Source: an uncultured delta proteobacterium (GTDB taxonomy: Bacteria; Myxococcota_A; UBA9160; JAFDET01). From it: a DNA stretch of 64,000 nucleotides. The stretch covers positions 1 through 64,000 of the forward strand of contig CAMYLJ010000023.1 in assembly GCA_947259215.1 (NCBI GenBank). Reading direction: 5' to 3'. Positions 29,383 to 39,521 of this stretch are shown here, piece by piece (within the stretch, counting starts at the first letter, position 1; every line of letters begins with the position of its first letter). The position numbers and the translations under genes were made by a program. Under the pieces are notes generated by a model. The model had not been told where the DNA came from. It saw nothing but the letters and a program-made list of their open reading frames with translations, and did not search any database.

Positions 29383-30422
29383 TAGTGGAGGCGGCCCTTC
29401 TTGGCCGCCGGCGCGGGCTCCCCGGGCTTGGCGGGCGTCGCGGGCTTGGCCGGCGCGTCCGCCGCGGGCTCGGCCGGCCCGGCCACGGCGCCCTCGCCCT
29501 CCTGGGGCACGCTCTTGCGCACCAGCAGGCGGCCGAGCTCGCCCTGGGCCTTCCGGATGTCGCCCTCGTACTTGAGGATCACGTTCAGGGTGTCTTGGAC
29601 CAGGCCCTCGTCGAGCTCCGTGGCGTTCAGCGCCAGCAGGGCCCGCGCCCAGTCGAGGGTCTCGCTGATGGAGGGCGCCTTCTTCAGGTCGAGCTTGCGC
29701 AGGCCCTGCATCAGCTCCACCAGGTCCTCGGCCAGCCGCTGGTCCACGCCCGGGACCTTGCTCTCGAGGATCTTCACCTCCTGCTCGGCGTCCGGGAAGT
29801 CGATCCAGAGGTGGAGGCAGCGGCGCTTCAGGGCGTCGCTCATCTCGCGGGCGTCGTTCGAGGTGAGGAAGACCACCGGCTTCTGCTTGGCGTCGAAGGT
29901 GCCGACCTCGGGCACCGAGACCTGGTAGTCCGACAGCACCTCCAGCAGAAAGGCCTCGAACTCGGGGTCCGACTTGTCCACCTCGTCCACCAGCAGCAGC
30001 ACGGGCTCGTCCGAGGTGATGGCGGTCAGCAGCGGCCGCGGCACGATGAAGCGCTCCGAGAAGAAGACGCTGTCCTCGCGCCCGATGCGCTCGGCGGCGT
30101 CGCGCACGCTGGTGGCGCCCGCCATGGCCTCGGTGAACTTCTCTTTCAGGATCTGGGTATAGAGCAGCTGCTTCGAGTACTCCCACTCGTAGAGCGCCTT
30201 GGCCTCGTCCAGCCCCTCGTAGCACTGGAGCCGGATCAGCTTCCGTCCCAGGGCCGTAGCGGTCACCTTGGCCAGCTCCGTCTTGCCGACGCCGGCGGGA
30301 CCCTCCACCAGCACGGGCTTCTCGAGCTTCGTGGCCAGGTAGACCACCGTCGCCACGCTCTTGTCGGCGATGTAGCCCTGCTCGGAAAGGCGGGCCAGGA
30401 CGTCGTCGGTGTTCTCGAACAT
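29382..30422 (-). CDS. MoxR-family AAA ATPase
   Basis: 346 residues. Walker A EGPAGVGKTE near residue 40, then the MoxR-specific QCYEGLDEAKALYEWEY, Walker B VLLLVDEVDKSD, sensor 1 FLTSNDAREMSD and a helical lid. The last ~50 residues are Ala/Pro/Lys-rich and disordered. It is encoded 7 bp after ribBA and overlaps the VWA gene, its presumed partner. Confidence 0.92.
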   Translation of the reverse strand: MFENTDDVLARLSEQGYIADKSVATVVYLATKLEKPVLVEGPAGVGKTELAKVTATALGRKLIRLQCYEGLDEAKALYEWEYSKQLLYTQILKEKFTEAMAGATSVRDAAERIGREDSVFFSERFIVPRPLLTAITSDEPVLLLVDEVDKSDPEFEAFLLEVLSDYQVSVPEVGTFDAKQKPVVFLTSNDAREMSDALKRRCLHLWIDFPDAEQEVKILESKVPGVDQRLAEDLVELMQGLRKLDLKKAPSISETLDWARALLALNATELDEGLVQDTLNVILKYEGDIRKAQGELGRLLVRKSVPQEGEGAVAGPAEPAADAPAKPATPAKPGEPAPAAKKGRLH

Positions 30423-30429
30423 GGAGCTC

Positions 30430-31689
<1,260 letters not shown>

Positions 31690-31786
31690 GGGACCTCCCG
31701 CGTACGGACCGCACGCGGCGGTTCCGTCGGCTTGCGCGCGGCCCCCGCTGGCCCCCACGGAACGGCAATTCGTGAGCCGTTACGGG

Positions 31787-31815
31787 AAGCTACCCGTCGT
31801 TGATTCTGGTGTCAA
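31787..31815 (-). promoter_or_regulatory. Possible ribBA promoter
   Basis: On the minus strand TTGACA is followed after 17 bp by TAGCTT. The -35 is perfect and the -10 is poor (three of six). It lies between the GTPase gene and ribBA and would give a leader of about 90 nt. Confidence 0.3.
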
Positions 31816-31822
31816 ACGCGAG

Positions 31823-32494
31823 TCAAACGGACTCGGGGTCAGGCTTCTGCTCGCCGAAGGCGTCGAGAACGCCGGCCACGAAGGCCTCTTCGCCGACCCC
31901 GAACTTCTCGCTGAAGGAGTGCATCTTCTCGAGGTAGCGATGCAGCTCGCGCATGAGGGCGCTGAACGTCTCGAGCACGCCCTCGCCACGGGTGGCGACC
32001 CCCGGGAAGGCCGGGATGTCCTTCCACTGCTCCTTGATCTCCTCGAGCGGCTTCACGTCGTCGAGGTCGCGCTTGTTGAACTGGCAGACCTTCGGCATGG
32101 CTTCGAAGTCGATGCCGTTGGAGCGGAGGTTGGCCTCCATGTCGCGCCAGGAGTAGGCGTTGGCGCTGGCCGAGGAGCGCGAGGAGTCGGCGACGAAGAC
32201 CACCGCGTCCGCACCCGCCAGCACCACCTTGCGGGTGGCCTTGTGCATCACCTGGCCGGGCACGGTGAAGAGCTTGAGCTTGACCGAGAAGCCGCTCTGG
32301 GTCTCGAACTCGATCGGCAAGAAGTCGAAGTAGAGCGTGCGGTCGTCGGCGGTGTCGAGGGTGACCATCTTGCCCCGGGCCGACGCGTCGATCATCTCGT
32401 GCAGGGACTGGAGGTTCGTGGTCTTGCCGGAGAGAGCCGGCCCGTAGTAGACGACCTTCAGCGTGATTTCGCGCTCGCCCATGTTGATCTGCAT
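31823..32494 (-). CDS. MglA-type small Ras-like GTPase
   Basis: 223 residues. The P-loop [14 protein letters not shown], switch region [28 protein letters not shown] and base-recognition NKRD are those of bacterial MglA GTPases, which set cell polarity in Myxococcota and occur widely in deltaproteobacteria. The second P-loop Gly is Ala (GPALSGKT rather than GPGLSGKT). The C-terminal ~30 residues ([20 protein letters not shown]) are an extra helix. No MglB (roadblock) gene is adjacent. Confidence 0.9.
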   Translation of the reverse strand: MQINMGEREITLKVVYYGPALSGKTTNLQSLHEMIDASARGKMVTLDTADDRTLYFDFLPIEFETQSGFSVKLKLFTVPGQVMHKATRKVVLAGADAVVFVADSSRSSASANAYSWRDMEANLRSNGIDFEAMPKVCQFNKRDLDDVKPLEEIKEQWKDIPAFPGVATRGEGVLETFSALMRELHRYLEKMHSFSEKFGVGEEAFVAGVLDAFGEQKPDPESV

Positions 32495-32630
32495 CGCGCC
32501 CTCTCCACCAGCCCACAGCGCGGGACGAGGGCTTCATCGGCAGATCGGGGCAATAGATGTAGGGGCCTTCTCACCCCGGCTTCCATCGCGCGCACGCAAG
32601 GCAGCCGCAGCCCGGGCGCAGGCGGGGGGC

Positions 32631-33617
32631 TCAGCCGCCCTGGGAGGCCTTGCGGAAGGCGTCGAGCAGCGCCCGGGCGGCGGCGGCCGGCGTGGTGCGG
32701 CGCTCCGCCACCTCGCGCTCGAGGGACGGCAGGCGCCGGGCCACCTCCGGGTGGGCGCGGAAGGCGTCCTGGAGGCCCTCCTCCACCAGCGCCCACATCC
32801 AGGCACGGGCCTGCCCCTCGCGTCGGCCTTCGAGCTCGCCGTGCTCCGTGAGCACACGGCGATGGTCGAGGACCGCCTGCCAGACGGCGTCGATCCCGTC
32901 TCCCGCGAGTGCGCTCACGCTGAGCACCCGCGGCCGCCAGTGGGGGCTGGCCGGACGCAGCAGCTCCAGGGCCTGGGTGTGCTCGCCTCGGGTGCGCTCC
33001 GCGATGGCCTTCTGGTCGCCGTCGGCCTTGGTCACCACCAGGGCGTCGGCCAGCTCGAGCACGCCCTTCTTGATGCCCTGGAGCGCGTCGCCCGCACCCG
33101 GCTGGAGCAGCACGCAGAAGAAGTCCACCATCGAGGCGACGGCCACCTCCGACTGGCCGATCCCGACGGTCTCCACCAGCACCACGTCGTGGCCCGCCGC
33201 TTCGCAGACCAGCATGGCCTCGCGGGTGCGGTGCGCCACGCCACCGAGCGAGCCGGACGACGGCGAGGGCCGAATGTAGGCCTCCTCGCGCCGGGCCAGG
33301 CGCTCCATGCGCGTCTTGTCGCCGAGGATGCTCCCGCCCGAGACGGGACTGCTCGGGTCCACGGCCAGCACGGCCACCCGGTGTCCGGCCTCGATCAGGG
33401 CCAGGCCGAAGGCCTCGATGAAGGTGCTCTTGCCGACGCCCGGCGGGCCGGTGATGCCGACCCGCACGGAGTGCCCGGTCCCCGGCACCAGCGCTTCGAG
33501 GATCGCTTGTCCCTCGGCCGCGTGATCGGGGCGCGTGCTCTCGAGCAGCGTGATGGTGCGCGCCAGCGCGCGGCGATCGCCGGCGCGGATGGCCTCGCAC
33601 GCGGCCTCGGGGTTCAT
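32631..33617 (-). CDS. meaB: Methylmalonyl-CoA mutase-associated GTPase
   Basis: 328 residues. G3E P-loop [34 protein letters not shown] and [10 protein letters not shown] (switch), base recognition TKAD and a C-terminal dimerisation helix. MeaB gates adenosylcobalamin loading and protects the mutase. Its ATG overlaps the mutase stop (33614-33617), so the two are coupled. Confidence 0.95.
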   Translation of the reverse strand: MNPEAACEAIRAGDRRALARTITLLESTRPDHAAEGQAILEALVPGTGHSVRVGITGPPGVGKSTFIEAFGLALIEAGHRVAVLAVDPSSPVSGGSILGDKTRMERLARREEAYIRPSPSSGSLGGVAHRTREAMLVCEAAGHDVVLVETVGIGQSEVAVASMVDFFCVLLQPGAGDALQGIKKGVLELADALVVTKADGDQKAIAERTRGEHTQALELLRPASPHWRPRVLSVSALAGDGIDAVWQAVLDHRRVLTEHGELEGRREGQARAWMWALVEEGLQDAFRAHPEVARRLPSLEREVAERRTTPAAAARALLDAFRKASQGG

Positions 33618-35749
33618 CGGCGCCGCCGGTCCCGGATCACCTGGAGCACTTCGCGAGCCGCCTTCGGGACCGCCGTCCCGGGTCCGAAGATCGCGGCGGC
33701 GCCGCGCTCGCGCAGGGCGGCGTAATCCTTGGGCGGCACGATCCCGCCCACCACGACGGCGATCTCCGGCACGCCCTGGCGCCGCAGCTCGTCCACCAGC
33801 GCGGGCACCAGGGTCATGTGCCCCGCCGCCTGGCTCGAGACGCCCACCACGTGCACATCGTTCTCGATCGCCTGGCGGGCGGCCTCTTCCGGGGTCTGGA
33901 AGAGCGGGCCCACGTCCACGTCGAAGCCCATGTCGGCGAAGGCGGTGGCGATCACCTTGAGCCCGCGGTCGTGGCCGTCCTGGCCGAGCTTCACCGCCAG
34001 CATGCGCGGCCGGCGGCCCTCCTCCCGCGCGAAGGCCTCCACCTCCGCGAGCACCGTCTCGAACTCCTCGTCCGCCACGTAGGCCCCCCGGTAGACGCCC
34101 GAGACCGTCTTCACCTCGGCGCGGTGACGGCCCCAGGCGCGCTCCATGGCCTCGGAGATCTCGCCCACGCTGGCCCGCGCTCGCGCTGCGGCCACCGCCG
34201 CCTCCAGCAGGTTGCCCTGGCCGGACTCGGCCTGGCGCGTGATCTCCGCCAGCGCGGCCTCGACCGCGCCGGCGTCGCGCGCCGCCCGGATGGCCTCGAG
34301 GCGCTGCACCTGGGCCTCGCGCACGGCGGTGTTGTCGATGTCGCGGACCTCGAGCTGCTCCTCTTCGCCGAGGCGGTACTTGTTGACGCCGACGATCACG
34401 TCCTCGCCGCTGTCGACCCGGGCCTGACGCCGGGTGGCCGCCTCCTCGATGCGCAGCTTCGGCATGCCGGCCACGATCGCCTTCGTCATGCCGCCGAGGG
34501 ACTCCACCTCGTCGATGAGCGCGTTCGCCGCCCGGTGGACGCTCTCGGTCAGCGACTCCATGAAGTAGGAGCCGCCCCAGGGATCCACCACGGCCGGGAT
34601 GCCGGTCTCCTCCTGCAGGATCAGCTGGGTGTTGCGCGCCACCCGGGCGGCCGTGTCGGTCGGCAGGGAGACCGCCTCGTCGTAGCCGTTGGTGTGCAGC
34701 GACTGGGTGCCGCCGAAGACCGCCGCCATGGCCTCGATGGTGGTGCGGATGATGTTGTTCATGGGGTCCTGCTCGGTCAGGCTCGCCCCGGAGGTCTGGC
34801 TGTGGGTGCGGAGCATCAGCGAGCGCTCCTGCTTGGGCGCGAACTCGGCCCGCATGCGCTCGGCCCAGATGCGGCGCGCGGCGCGCAGCTTGGCGATCTC
34901 CAGGTAGAAGTTCATGCCGATGCACCAGAAGAACGACAAGCGCCCGGCGAACTGGTCCACGTCCAGGCCCTTCGAGAGCGCGGCGCGCACGTACTCGAGC
35001 CCGTCGGCGATGGTGAAGGCCAGCTCCTGCACCGTCGTCGCCCCGGCCTCCTGCATGTGGTAGCCGGAGATCGAGATCGAGTTGAACTTCGGCATCCGCT
35101 GGGACGCGTACTCGATGATGTCCGCCACCAGGCGCATGCTCGGCTCCGGTGGGTAGATGTACGTGTTGCGGACCATGAACTCCTTGAGGATGTCGTTCTG
35201 GATCGTCCCGGCGAGCTTCTCCGCCGGCACGCCCTGCTCCTCGCCCGCCACGATGAAGCTGGCCAGCACGGGAATCACGGCGCCGTTCATGGTCATGGAC
35301 ACCGTCACCTGGTCGAGCGGGATCCCCTCGAACAGGATCTTCATGTCCTCGACGGAGTCGATGGCCACCCCCGCCTTGCCGACGTCGCCGGTGACGCGCG
35401 GATGGTCCGAGTCGTAGCCGCGGTGGGTGGCCAGGTCGAAGGCCACGGACAGGCCCTGCTGGCCCGCCGCCAGGTTGGCCTTGTAGAAGGCGTTCGACTC
35501 CTCGGCGGTGGAGAAGCCGGCGTACTGGCGCACGGTCCAGGGCCGGTTGGCGTACATGGTGGCGCGCGGCCCGCGCAGGAACGGGAAGAAGCCCGGCAGC
35601 GTGTCGGTCGCCTCGAGACCTTCCAGATCCTCGGCGGTGTAGAGCGGCTTCACACGCAGCCCGTCGGGCGTCGTGCGCACGAGCTCGTCGAGCGAACGCC
35701 CCCGGAGGTCCTTGCTGGCAGCGGCTTCCCACGCGTTGCGGTCGGTCAT
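33614..35749 (-). CDS. Methylmalonyl-CoA mutase-type acyl-CoA mutase
   Basis: 711 residues: a TIM barrel ([18 protein letters not shown], then [17 protein letters not shown]-like and [12 protein letters not shown]) and a C-terminal B12 domain with [13 protein letters not shown], which holds the cobalt-binding His. It interconverts (R)-methylmalonyl-CoA and succinyl-CoA or a closely related pair. It is a single-chain form (scpA/mutA large-subunit type) followed by meaB. Substrate choice between methylmalonyl-CoA and related mutases cannot be settled by reading alone. Confidence 0.93.
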   Translation of the reverse strand: MTDRNAWEAAASKDLRGRSLDELVRTTPDGLRVKPLYTAEDLEGLEATDTLPGFFPFLRGPRATMYANRPWTVRQYAGFSTAEESNAFYKANLAAGQQGLSVAFDLATHRGYDSDHPRVTGDVGKAGVAIDSVEDMKILFEGIPLDQVTVSMTMNGAVIPVLASFIVAGEEQGVPAEKLAGTIQNDILKEFMVRNTYIYPPEPSMRLVADIIEYASQRMPKFNSISISGYHMQEAGATTVQELAFTIADGLEYVRAALSKGLDVDQFAGRLSFFWCIGMNFYLEIAKLRAARRIWAERMRAEFAPKQERSLMLRTHSQTSGASLTEQDPMNNIIRTTIEAMAAVFGGTQSLHTNGYDEAVSLPTDTAARVARNTQLILQEETGIPAVVDPWGGSYFMESLTESVHRAANALIDEVESLGGMTKAIVAGMPKLRIEEAATRRQARVDSGEDVIVGVNKYRLGEEEQLEVRDIDNTAVREAQVQRLEAIRAARDAGAVEAALAEITRQAESGQGNLLEAAVAAARARASVGEISEAMERAWGRHRAEVKTVSGVYRGAYVADEEFETVLAEVEAFAREEGRRPRMLAVKLGQDGHDRGLKVIATAFADMGFDVDVGPLFQTPEEAARQAIENDVHVVGVSSQAAGHMTLVPALVDELRRQGVPEIAVVVGGIVPPKDYAALRERGAAAIFGPGTAVPKAAREVLQVIRDRRRR

Positions 35750-35785
35750 GATGCGTCTCGCTGGTTCGGGGCCCGGAATCCTAGC

Positions 35786-38700
35786 CTACATGCAACGGCG
35801 GTAGCGGCCGCCCACCTCGAAGAGCGCGTCGCTAATCTGGCCCAGGCTCGCGACCTTCACCGTCTCGAGCAGCTCCTCGAACACGTTGTCCCCCGCCAGC
35901 GCCACCTCATGCAGCCGCGCGAGCGCCCCGGGCGCCCGCTCGGCATGGCGCGCGTGGAAGGCCTCGAGCTCGTCGAGCTGCGCGCGCTTCTCGTCATCGC
36001 TGGAGCGGATCAGGCGCTCGGCCTGGGGCGTCGGCTCGGGCGTCGGGCTCTCGAAGGTGTTGACGCCCACCACCGGCAGCTCGCCGGAGTGCTTCTTCTC
36101 CTCGTAGCGGAGGCTCTCCTCCTGGATCCGCCCGCGCTGGTAGAGCGTCTCCATCGCGCCGAGCACCCCGCCGCGCTCGGACAGGCGCTCGAACTCGGCC
36201 AGCACCGCCTCCTCCACGGCGTCGGTGAGCCACTCCATCACGTAGGCGCCCTGGAGCGGGTTCTCGTTCTTCGAGATCCCGAGCTCGCGGTTGATGATCA
36301 GCTGGATCGCCAGGGCGCGGCGCACCGACTCTTCGGTGGGCGTGGTGACGGCCTCATCGTAGGCGTTGGTGTGCAGGCTGTTGCAGTGGTCCTGGAGGGC
36401 GGTCAGCGCCTGGAGCGTGGTGCGGATGTCGTTGAAGGCCATCTCGCGGGCGTGGAGCGAGCGCCCCGACGTCTGCACGTGGTACTTGAGCTTCTGGCTG
36501 CGCTCGCCCGCCCCGTAGCGCTCGCGCAGGGCCACCGCCCAGATCCGCCGCGCCACCCGCCCGAGCACCTGGTACTCGGCGTCGAGCCCGTTGCTGAAGA
36601 AGAACGAGAAGTTCGGCGCGAAGTCGTCTACGGCCAGACCGCGGGCCAGGTAGTACTCCACGTAGGTGAAGCCGTTGGCCAGCGTGAAGGCCAGCTGCGT
36701 GATCGGGTTCGCCCCCGCCTCCGCCATGTGGTAGCCGGAGATCGAGACCGAGTAGAAGTTCCGCACGTCGTTCGCGCAGAAGTACTCCTGGATGTCGCCC
36801 ATCACCTTGAGCGAGAACTCGGTGGAGAAGATGCAGGTGTTCTGGGCCTGGTCCTCCTTCAGGATGTCCGCCTGCACGGTGCCGCGGACCTGCCGCAGCA
36901 CGTCCGCCTTGATGCGCCGGTAGACCTCCGGCTCCACGACCTCGTCGCCCGAGACGCCGAGGAGCGCCAGCCCCAGGCCGTCGTGGCCCTCGGGCCGCTC
37001 GCCCCGGTAGCGGGCCCGCGGCTCGATCTGCGCCAGCCCCCCGGTCTCGCGCAGGTGCTTCTCCACGCCCTGGTCGATGGCGGCGTTCAAGAAGAATGCC
37101 AGCACGGTCGGCGCCGGGCCGTTGATCGTCATGGAGACCGAGGTGCGCGGGTCGGCCAGGTCGAAGCCCGAGTACAGGCGCTTGGCGTCGTCCAGCGTGC
37201 AGACCGAGACGCCGGAGTTCCCGACCTTGCCGTAGACGTCCGGCCGCAGCGCGGGATCGCGGCCGTAGAGGGTCACGCTGTCGAAGGCGGTGGAGAGCCG
37301 GCTCGCCGGGTGGCCCCGGGAGAGCAGGTGGAAGCGCCGATTGGTGCGCTCGGGCAGGCCCTCGCCGGCGAACATGCGCGCCGGGTCTTCGCCCTCGCGC
37401 TTGAACGGGAAGACGCCCGCGGTGAACGGGAAGTGCCCCGGCAGGTTTTCCAGGCGCAGGAAGCGCGCCAGCGCGCCCCACTCGTCGTCGGGCGGGAGCG
37501 CGACCCGCGGCAGCTTGGTGCCCGCCAGGGTCTCGGCGCGGTTCGCGACCGGGATGTCCCGCTCGCGGACCGTGTAGTGCTGCTCGTCGGCTTCGTAGCG
37601 GGCGCGGGTGGCGGGCCACGCCTCGAGGCGCGCGCGCCAGTCGGCGTCCAGCTCCGCGCGCTCGCGCAGGGCGTCGTCTCCCGTGAGGGCCGCCGCCCGC
37701 TCCAGCGCCCAGGCGTCGCGAGAGCGCTCCGCCAGCCGCTCGCTCTCGCGCCGGTAGTCGCGCGCCCGCTCCGCGATCTCCGCCAGGTAGCGCCGGCGCG
37801 CGCCGGGGATCACCACCGGCGCCCCGATCTCGCCCGCCGGCGCGATCGAGCGAACGCCCCGCACGCGGTCGCGCAGGGCGCTGTAGAGGCGCGTCGTCCC
37901 CGGGTCGCCCCAGAGGCGCGCCACCGTCGGGAAGACCGAGCCGGGATCGCCGCCGTTGCGCTGCACCTGCTTGCGCACGTCGCGCAGGGCGTCCTCGGAG
38001 CCGTGGCGGTCGAACTTGTTCAGCACCACCAGGTCGGCCAGGTCGAGCATGTCGATCTTCTCGAGCTGGGTGGGCGCTCCGTACTCGGGCGTCATCACGT
38101 AGAGCGCGTGGTCGACCCGGTCGACGATCTCCGAGTCGCTCTGTCCGATGCCCGCGGTCTCGACGAAGAGCAGGTCGCAGCCCGCCGCCTGGAGCACGCG
38201 CACGGCGTCGCCCACCGCCGTCGAGAGCGAGCGGTGCGCGCGCCGGGTGGCGAGGGAGCGCACGAAGACGTGCTCCGGATCCAGGGCGTTCAGGCGGATG
38301 CGGTCGCCGAGGAGGGCCCCGCCGGAGCGACGGCGGGTCGGGTCCACCAGCACGAGGCCGATGCGCCAGTCCGGATGCTCGAGCCGAAAGCGCCGCACCA
38401 GCTCGTCCACCACGCTCGACTTGCCGGCGCCGCCCGTCCCGGTGAAGCCCACCACGGGCGCGGGCTCGGGCCGCCGGGCGTCGAGCGCGGCGCGCAGCTC
38501 CGCGCCCTGGTCCGGGTGGAGCTCGAGCCAGCTGATGAGCTGCGCCACCTGCGTCTGCGAGTCGAGCCGCTCGAGTACGTCGTCCGCCAGCACGCGCTCG
38601 CGCCCGCCGCACTCCGCCAGGATCAGGCGGATCATGCCCGCGAGCCCGAGGTCGCGGCCGTCCTCGGGCCCGAAGATGCGCGCCACGCCCGCGGCCTGGA

Positions 38701-39046
38701 GCTCCAGGCCCTCCTGGGGCGTGATCGTCCCGCCCCCGCCGCCGTAGACCCGCACGTGGCCGGCGCCGCGCTCGCGCAGGCGCTCCACCAGGTAGCGGAA
38801 GAACTCCATGTGGCCGCCCTGGTAGGAGGAGACCGCCAGCGCGTCGGCGTCCTCCTGGACGGCGGCGTCCACCAGCTCGTCCACCCCGCGGTCATGGCCC
38901 AGGTGGATCACCTCGGCGCCCTGGGCGAGGAGCAGCCGGCGCATGATGTTGATGGCCGCGTCGTGCCCGTCGAAGAGCGACGCCGCGGTCACGACCCGCA
39001 CCGGCGCGCCGGACACGGGCGCGCGTGCGACGGCGGGATGGCTCAT
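35786..39046 (-). CDS. icmF: Fused isobutyryl-CoA mutase
   Basis: 1086 residues, the IcmF layout. An N-terminal B12 domain (residues ~15-150, DGHDAAINIM with the cobalt-ligand His) is followed by a MeaI-type G domain (~190-430; GFTGTGGAGKSSVVDE, NKFD) and a C-terminal mutase barrel (~500-1086; RFHLLSRGHPASRLSTAFD, NTCIFSTEFSLK). IcmF interconverts isobutyryl-CoA and butyryl-CoA and carries its own chaperone GTPase. It overlaps the merR stop and is followed after 36 bp by the second mutase. Confidence 0.95.
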   Translation of the reverse strand: MSHPAVARAPVSGAPVRVVTAASLFDGHDAAINIMRRLLLAQGAEVIHLGHDRGVDELVDAAVQEDADALAVSSYQGGHMEFFRYLVERLRERGAGHVRVYGGGGGTITPQEGLELQAAGVARIFGPEDGRDLGLAGMIRLILAECGGRERVLADDVLERLDSQTQVAQLISWLELHPDQGAELRAALDARRPEPAPVVGFTGTGGAGKSSVVDELVRRFRLEHPDWRIGLVLVDPTRRRSGGALLGDRIRLNALDPEHVFVRSLATRRAHRSLSTAVGDAVRVLQAAGCDLLFVETAGIGQSDSEIVDRVDHALYVMTPEYGAPTQLEKIDMLDLADLVVLNKFDRHGSEDALRDVRKQVQRNGGDPGSVFPTVARLWGDPGTTRLYSALRDRVRGVRSIAPAGEIGAPVVIPGARRRYLAEIAERARDYRRESERLAERSRDAWALERAAALTGDDALRERAELDADWRARLEAWPATRARYEADEQHYTVRERDIPVANRAETLAGTKLPRVALPPDDEWGALARFLRLENLPGHFPFTAGVFPFKREGEDPARMFAGEGLPERTNRRFHLLSRGHPASRLSTAFDSVTLYGRDPALRPDVYGKVGNSGVSVCTLDDAKRLYSGFDLADPRTSVSMTINGPAPTVLAFFLNAAIDQGVEKHLRETGGLAQIEPRARYRGERPEGHDGLGLALLGVSGDEVVEPEVYRRIKADVLRQVRGTVQADILKEDQAQNTCIFSTEFSLKVMGDIQEYFCANDVRNFYSVSISGYHMAEAGANPITQLAFTLANGFTYVEYYLARGLAVDDFAPNFSFFFSNGLDAEYQVLGRVARRIWAVALRERYGAGERSQKLKYHVQTSGRSLHAREMAFNDIRTTLQALTALQDHCNSLHTNAYDEAVTTPTEESVRRALAIQLIINRELGISKNENPLQGAYVMEWLTDAVEEAVLAEFERLSERGGVLGAMETLYQRGRIQEESLRYEEKKHSGELPVVGVNTFESPTPEPTPQAERLIRSSDDEKRAQLDELEAFHARHAERAPGALARLHEVALAGDNVFEELLETVKVASLGQISDALFEVGGRYRRCM

Positions 39047-39453
39047 CGCCGGCGCCTCCCGGTGATGCGAACGCCCACGTGGTCGCGGTACTTCTCGATC
39101 TCGTCGCGCAGGTCCATCAGCTCCCGCAGCCGCGTATCGACCTCCTGGAGGTGTCCCTCCAGCAGCTCGTTCAGGCGCCCCAGCATGGCCGCGGTGCCGC
39201 CCTCGATGCCGTGGACCGCGTTCAGGTCGCGGATCTCGTCCAGGGACAGGCCCAGGCTCTTGAGGCGCCGGATGAAGCTCAGGCGCTCGAGCTCGTCGCG
39301 TCCGTAGACCCGGCGGCCGCCCTCGCGCCGGCGCACGCCCGGCAGCAGGCCGAGCTCCTCGTAGTACCGCAACGTGCGGGCCGAAACGCCCGTCTTCTCG
39401 GAGACTTCACCGATCGAGGCGAGCTTTTCGTCGGCGACGCTTTGCCAGCTCAC
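39043..39453 (-). CDS. MerR-family regulator of the mutase operon
   Basis: 136 residues. MerR helix-turn-helix ASIGEVSEKTGVSARTLRYY and RRVYGRDELERLSFIRRLKSL, then a coiled-coil dimer helix (EVDTRLRELMDLRDEIEKY). There are no metal-ligand cysteines. Its stop overlaps the icmF start, so it is the first gene of the icmF-mutase-meaB operon and probably controls it, perhaps by sensing an acyl-CoA. MerR proteins of this kind often accompany fatty-acid or leucine degradation genes. Confidence 0.88.
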   Translation of the reverse strand: MSWQSVADEKLASIGEVSEKTGVSARTLRYYEELGLLPGVRRREGGRRVYGRDELERLSFIRRLKSLGLSLDEIRDLNAVHGIEGGTAAMLGRLNELLEGHLQEVDTRLRELMDLRDEIEKYRDHVGVRITGRRRR

Positions 39454-39521
39454 GTTAACTGGCTAGCACAGCCCTCCCGGGCCAGCCAGCCGCCGCCGCC
39501 GGCCCGCTATGCTCGCCTTTC

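Noticed and set aside
31690-31822. Possible FMN riboswitch before ribBA
   Set aside because: The 133-bp leader lacks the conserved RFN segments, and its only hairpin is a weak 6-bp stem.
33818-39307. A 1829-codon plus-strand open frame opposite the mutase genes, and similar ones at 14286-18722 and 57585-61823
   Set aside because: They lie exactly antisense to well-conserved genes (mutases, dnaE, cdaA-ftsH) and have low-complexity His/Arg/Leu/Val composition. Long antisense frames are expected at this GC content.
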